Source: Notospermus geniculatus
Lineage: Eukaryota; Nemertea; Pilidiophora; Heteronemertea; Lineidae
Length of the DNA stretch: 64,000 nt
NCBI GenBank assembly: GCA_002633025.1
Contig: NMRB01000682.1
Span: 116,192 to 180,191 of the forward strand
Direction: 5' to 3'
In this document: piece by piece, positions 59,035 to 64,000 of the stretch
Numbering within the stretch: position 1 is the first letter of the stretch
Layout of the letters: the number at the start of each line of letters is the position of its first letter
Made by a program: the position numbers and the translations under genes
Notes under the pieces: generated by a model
The model's database searches: none
What the model was told of the DNA's origin: nothing
The model's input: only the letters and a program-made list of their open reading frames with translations

Positions 59035-60473
59035 TTAGAGCACCTTTAAGTTGTTGAATGATGCAACAAGTCTTATGCATTTTTCCTCTGCATTCAAGGT
59101 CTTTTGCTCTTTCCTGTTATGTTGGCAACGGTGGAAATCCGATACCGAGAAGAGTCAACATTGCCGAGAGAACAATCCTTACGCCACTGCCAGGTACAAT
59201 GGTGTCATAATCTACATGTATATCATTGTCCAGGTTCTATCATGTTAATATAAGTATTTCCCAAAGGACTGGGAGAGCTGTGTGTTCATCTTGCTTGACA
59301 TTGAGATGAAAAAGACCATTTATAGCAGAAAAAGATACCAGTCCTGCTTTCGAGCATGATAGACGTAATAATGCTGGCCCTTGGTTAGGCACAAATTTGA
59401 TATGGCAGTTACATGTTGGCCTACTTGGTTAGTCAGGCTGAATGGTGAATGTCGTCCACTCTGAATCCTCTATGCCTACTCCAACTCCTACTCCTAACCC
59501 CTAACCCCTGACCCTTACAGGCAGCCCGGCGTCACCCTAGATACTGAGTACCCTGTTCCATAGGATTAGACAACATTTTACACCGTCCTTTTACGTTGGT
59601 CAGTTTATTCGAAAGATTCATGCTGTATTCGACAACGTGACATCTATGAAACTAAGAACTCACTCTGCGTCACACGAAATAAATGAAGCACTTCGATGGG
59701 AACCTACTTCCCCGACCTAACAGTGCCATAAAGGTCGAAAAAAGAAGCTTTCAAAACCTTAAAAACCTCATATTGGCGTCCTAAACTCCCTAATGATCCA
59801 AATCTACTCGGTTACAATTCGGAACCGTTGAAGAGTCTAGACTGTGTCCGTAAGTATCTCGAGATACCCAATTATCGGCCGTAATACTCCAATAACCACT
59901 AGTCGGAAATCTCACGTTTACGCACACATCGGTAGTCATGATTGCAATGGTAACCACCCATTGTACGATTAAGTTGGATTTTAGGTGAGCACTTGTTGAA
60001 TTTCACCTCTGGGTTAATGATGGAATTTGATAATCGACAAGTTACCCCTGGTAAGGTGATTGAATAATTGGTGAACTTGGGTGTCTATGTATCAGAAAAT
60101 GCCAGGGGCGATGTCTCACCCATGGGAGGGGGGGGGGGCAAAAGGTAATGGTGTAGAAACTTCGGCGCACCATTTATAGCATATTTTTTATTATTATTGT
60201 TATTTTAGGGGGATTAAAATGAAAAATGAAAAATGTTTCTAATAACGGTGTGGTTGAAAAATAAGGATTTTAGTTTTTGACATATTTCACCTCTGGATTT
60301 TAATAAAAAATTGAATTTTAAAATCGGGCAGATGCCCTACCCCGCCGGGACGACTGTATGATTGGTATTAATTGTGGGTTTGCTAATGGCAAGGTCTGAC
60401 CCCAAGGGTGGTGGTTCACGAACATGGGATAGAAAATCTGGAGCAACATGCACAAATGGAGATACATGTGTTG
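59035..60473. other. No gene recognised
   Basis: Contains a short cctaacccctaacccctgac stretch near 59485-59515 (too short to be telomeric) and a G run near 60130. Confidence 0.45.
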
Positions 60474-60631
60474 GGGAGGTTAAGAAACCAAACGATAAAC
60501 GTAAACGTTAACGACAACGTTACGTTTGTACCGAAAATGCAATAATAATATAAAATCTGGTGAATGTGTAGTGTGATAAATAACGTTGTCGTAAAGTTAA
60601 CGTTTGTCGTTTGATTTCGTAACCTCCCTAT
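60474..60631. mobile_element. MITE family 4, copy 3
   Basis: gggaggttaagaaaccaaac to gtttgatttcgtaacctccc with inner cgttaacgacaacgtta arms. Confidence 0.85.
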
Positions 60632-61060
60632 TTTATCAGTTTTACTCTTCACTACAAGTGTCCAGATTTTAACCTCATGTACCTATAGATTCAGATATCG
60701 AATGGTACATGTTGGCAGCCAACCACCTTTGGACACTTGAGGATTAGAGATACTGAAAAGTGACTCCAATGACCGTATGGTTGAAAACTAGCAGCGCAAC
60801 TAGTTTAAAATGGCGTATATTGTATGTGCTGGCTCATCTCCCATAGCTATTAACTGTATTACTCACATGGCAGTGTTACTTCATCGCCTCTAATGATTTA
60901 GCCAGACGGGACATCCTCGAACGTCATTAATGCGAAGGTTTTTAATTAGACACGTAATAAGACATCCTGTTGTTGTATCTCGGTTTACATGAGGAGAATA
61001 AATAAATGACCGCTGGTGAGAAAAGGGAGTCAATAACGTCCGCTGCATGTATACTGTACG

Positions 61061-61180
61061 TATCAATATCGGTAAATACCGGTACGTATTGGGTTGATCT
61101 ACTATAAAGATAACTCGCACCGGTGTTTTTATGTCACGTGTTTGAGTAGGAGCAAATTGTACACCTGCATTATTTCTTCA
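61061..61180 (+). repeat. Direct repeat, left copy
   Basis: About 118 bp from tatcaatatcggtaaata to cctgcattatttcttca. The right copy is at 61507-61630. Confidence 0.85.
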
Positions 61181-61506
61181 CTAGCAACAACCCGTGGCAA
61201 TCGGCGATTCTTACAATGTAGTTTGGCCGAGGTTGGAATGCACGGCACGGCTGGAATCGGTGCAACACGGTGTGCGGTAGGGAGAATTTAGAAAGCAATC
61301 GAACAACACCGTTAAAAAAGTAAAATTGCTTCCAGAACCAAGTCCCCTTCGCAAATTAAACCACCCGTTGCATCAGGATATGGTATCCTCTATTACCATG
61401 CCGAATTTCGAGGCAAAACAAAGCTTCTAAGTGTGACTTTATTGAGCCGACTTTCAGCATTATTATATAGATTCCCACGACATTTTTTTTCGATGTCAAC
61501 TGTTAG

Positions 61507-61630
61507 TATCAATATCGGTAAATATCGGTACGTATTGGGTTGATCTACTATAAAGATAACTCGCACTGGTGTTTTTATGTCACGTTTTTGAGTAGGAGCA
61601 AATTGTATACCTGCATTTATTAGTTCTTCA
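61507..61630 (+). repeat. Direct repeat, right copy
   Basis: Matches 61061-61180 with about six differences. The ~330 bp between them are unrelated. Confidence 0.85.
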
Positions 61631-62051
61631 TTCCAAAGTGTTTTTTTTACTTCAATTAGTGGAAGAAAATTATTACCAGTAGTTTCAATGGTTTCAATAC
61701 ACGTAACACGAGGAAATGACTAACTGAAACATTGGTCACGTACAGTTTTTTCCCTTAAAACCCATACGTCGTCCGAATTAAAGAAAATTGTGAAGTTACG
61801 TGCCTCGGGTAGATGCAACAAGATTGAGTACTTGAAAGGAATACCATGATCGGTGAAGGAACTGATGTTAGGAAACAGTACGTTCTTGAATTCTGTACAT
61901 GTACGTGTATATCACAGCGAGACTGGAAGCTGAAAAACGAACGGGCGATTTAAAACCAGAAACGCCCGAACAGCGTATTGTAAAACTATATAAGCAGGGG
62001 AGAGGAGCATTCCCTTGCTCGATGACAGCAAGAATTCTTTTAAAAGACGTC

Positions 62052-62430
62052 TTTTTATGAGTTCAAAAAGAAGTCCTGTTGCAGTGAGTCTTCAAAAAGA
62101 AGTCCTGTTGTAACAAGTTTTCAAAAGAAGTCATATTGTAATGAGTCTTCAAAAAGAAGTTCTGTTTTAATGAGTCTTTAAAAAGAAGTTCTATTATAAT
62201 GGGCCTTAAAAAAGAAGTTCTGTTGTAATGAGTCTTAAAAAGAAGTTCTATTGTAATGAGTCTGCAAAAAGAAGTCCTGTTATAATGAGTCTTCAAAAAG
62301 AAGTTCTATTGTAATGGGTCTTGAAAAAGAAGTTCTATCGTAATGAGTCTTCAAAAAGAAGTTTTATTGTAATGAGTCTTGAAAAAGAAGTTCTATTGTA
62401 ATGAGTCTTAAAAAGAAGTTCTATTATAAC
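62052..62430 (-). repeat. ~30-bp minisatellite, about 13 units
   Basis: gtcttcaaaaagaagttcta and ttgtaatgag alternate with small changes in unit length (28-31). The minus-strand frame over it only reads the repeat. Confidence 0.92.
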
Positions 62431-62869
62431 GACACAGTATTAGTTTTATGGTTCTATGAATATAAAAAAGAGCCTACCTGCCGATAACCGGTGTCTGGAG
62501 TTTGATATTCTGAGCAAATCGTGATGACATGCTTCCACTAACGAGACCGTAACGTCATGTGAGGGTCACCGTTGTTGAGATAAAGCGCAAAAATCCTGGA
62601 CGGGCCGTTTCTGATTATGGATAAGTGTTCTTCAACGTTTTTTACGATCACAATATTCCGGGAAACAATCCTCGATGAGCAAAACCGTCTCGAATATGTT
62701 TCAAAAATACACTAATAGTTTCTCAGTACACATTTTTACGAAGAAATGGAAAAATATCCCGGTTGTCTTTTGTTTGAAAATAAAATGGATCTGGCAGGAG
62801 CTGCTAAGCCGTAGAATTAATTGCGACAGAGCTGAGATCCGAGGCAGAAAATTATCGATAGTATCAAAC

Positions 62870-63060
62870 TTCGCGTCCGCTCCCTACTGAGAGAGTCCGC
62901 CAGGCTCCGAGCTCCGCTGTTGAGTGTTACCAGTTCCGCTTTCACTTAGGCGTTACCACCGCATCGACCTCCCGAGCAACTTCAAGTCAGCTTTCCCGCG
63001 TTCCTGCCGCGTGCAACACAATAAGTCTGTCAGAGGTACCGGGCCTCCGGAAGCTTTTTG
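62870..63060. promoter_or_regulatory. GC-rich stretch, possible promoter or 5' UTR
   Basis: This stands out as GC- and CpG-richer than its surroundings (gctccgagctccgctg, cgcgttcctgccgcgtg). It could be a promoter or untranslated first exon, of VGLUT or of a gene beyond the window. That is inferred only from composition. Confidence 0.2.
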
Positions 63061-64000
63061 CCGCGATGATGTCTGCTGTGATAGGTGAAATGATAGGAAG
63101 AGACTAGCTTTGTGGCACTCTGACGAACGATCGATGTTACAAGCGTATTAAGCGTGGAGATTTTTATAACTCGTATCGCGGAGGTGTTACAGTGATATGT
63201 AATGGAGCAATAGTTGTTTATGATTGTCATCCTTTAGCTAGCTTTACAGCGTGTAACGTCACCGTCACGTGATGCGTTTGTAAAGAGTACATGTAAGCCT
63301 ACTGATGCGATTCTCTTGTGACGACCTGCACTGTTAGAATTTTTTGTGATATTTTTACAGAAATTGCCTGCAGCAGAGTTTCCAGAACTTCTGTCAATTT
63401 ACATATGGTGTGATTTATGTTTTCCTGTATTAGTTGGACTCAATTGGACTGTCCAGAATGATGCTTTCTGAGAACGTGTGAAAATATAATTTGGTCAGCC
63501 TCCAGTCAAGTCTCTTTAACATTTATTTGAGTCTGAAACTCTGCTGCAGGGATTTTCTGTAAAAATCCTCTGTTTTTTCTAACGGTGTGTCGAAAGTCGT
63601 GAAGCACGAATCCGTCCACAAAGCAGAGAAACCCTACACGTCTCTTTATTGTCATCATAAACGTTGCCGTTGGCTAACCGGGCCTTTGCGAAAACTCTCT
63701 ATTTTTCAGAGAACTATGCTCACATTTAGTTTCGTTGCTAGGTACAGTGGATGAAAGTTTCCTGAAAGGTTTCAAAGCATGTTTGTCCTTTTCAGGACAC
63801 CCTTAGGGAGGTTGTCGTATAGGTGAGCCATTTGTTTTTCTGATGCAGGCACAGATTAGAGAGGGAAAGTGCAATACATTATGCCCTAGTGCATAGTCTT
63901 AATTTGTCGTCGGGTACAGTGGGCATATATTTTCATATTTGTTCATGGAGTGGCCTAGGCATTCCTTATGATGTCCCTAAAACGTCCCCGAGTGAGCCAT
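63061..64000. other. No gene recognised
   Basis: Near 63685 gggcctttgcgaaaactctc is another end of the tttgcgaaaac dispersed repeat. Otherwise short frames. Confidence 0.4.

Noticed and set aside
59485-59515. Telomere-like cctaaccc repeats
   Set aside because: Only two or three irregular units; composition only.
62063-62296. Minus-strand frame with repeated NRTSF
   Set aside because: Translation of the ~30-bp minisatellite.

Overview
This is eukaryotic DNA from a marine invertebrate, most likely a deuterostome. It contains an intron-rich gene with GT-AG introns, almost no other coding sequence, very many short inverted-repeat (MITE-like) elements, tRNA-derived SINEs, minisatellites and constant ACATGTA and AGGCCTA words. 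A lancelet, echinoderm or hemichordate would all fit; the sequence alone does not let me choose.

The one gene I can support is a complete vesicular glutamate transporter (SLC17A6/7/8 class) on the minus strand. Eleven coding exons run from the first at 19849-19571 down to a TGA at 3641-3639. All junctions keep frame (1692 nt, 563 residues). It shows the family's membrane core and a deuterostome-like acidic, tyrosine-rich tail.

The middle of this gene is present twice. Positions 8317-10840 and 10842-13367 are tandem copies of about 2.5 kb joined at a single N. Exons D, E and F are doubled with identical products, exon C is cut at the junction, and the introns differ by indels that include a 167-bp element present in only one copy. 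Two alleles of a heterozygous animal placed end to end is the simplest reading. A real tandem duplication is possible, and because D+E+F is 312 nt between phase-0 borders it would stay in frame.

The rest, including about 44 kb upstream of the first coding exon, is repeat-rich. I delimited several foldback/TIR families, often nested: four copies of a ~400-bp palindromic element, a family with GTTAACG-rich ends, pairs of other families, and a hairpin with an 8-bp target duplication. Two tRNA-derived SINEs, six tandem-repeat blocks and a ~75-bp piece of 18S rRNA are also present.

The most unusual signal is a dispersed repeat (near 7.1, 9.3, 11.8, 35.5 and 52.0 kb) with a hammerhead-ribozyme-like core: CTGANGA, a 6-bp GACCCC/GGGGTC stem, then GAAA, then in the best copies a short AT stem and a T-H cleavage dinucleotide. 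Two loci carry it as an inverted pair, one of them a perfect 170-bp palindrome.
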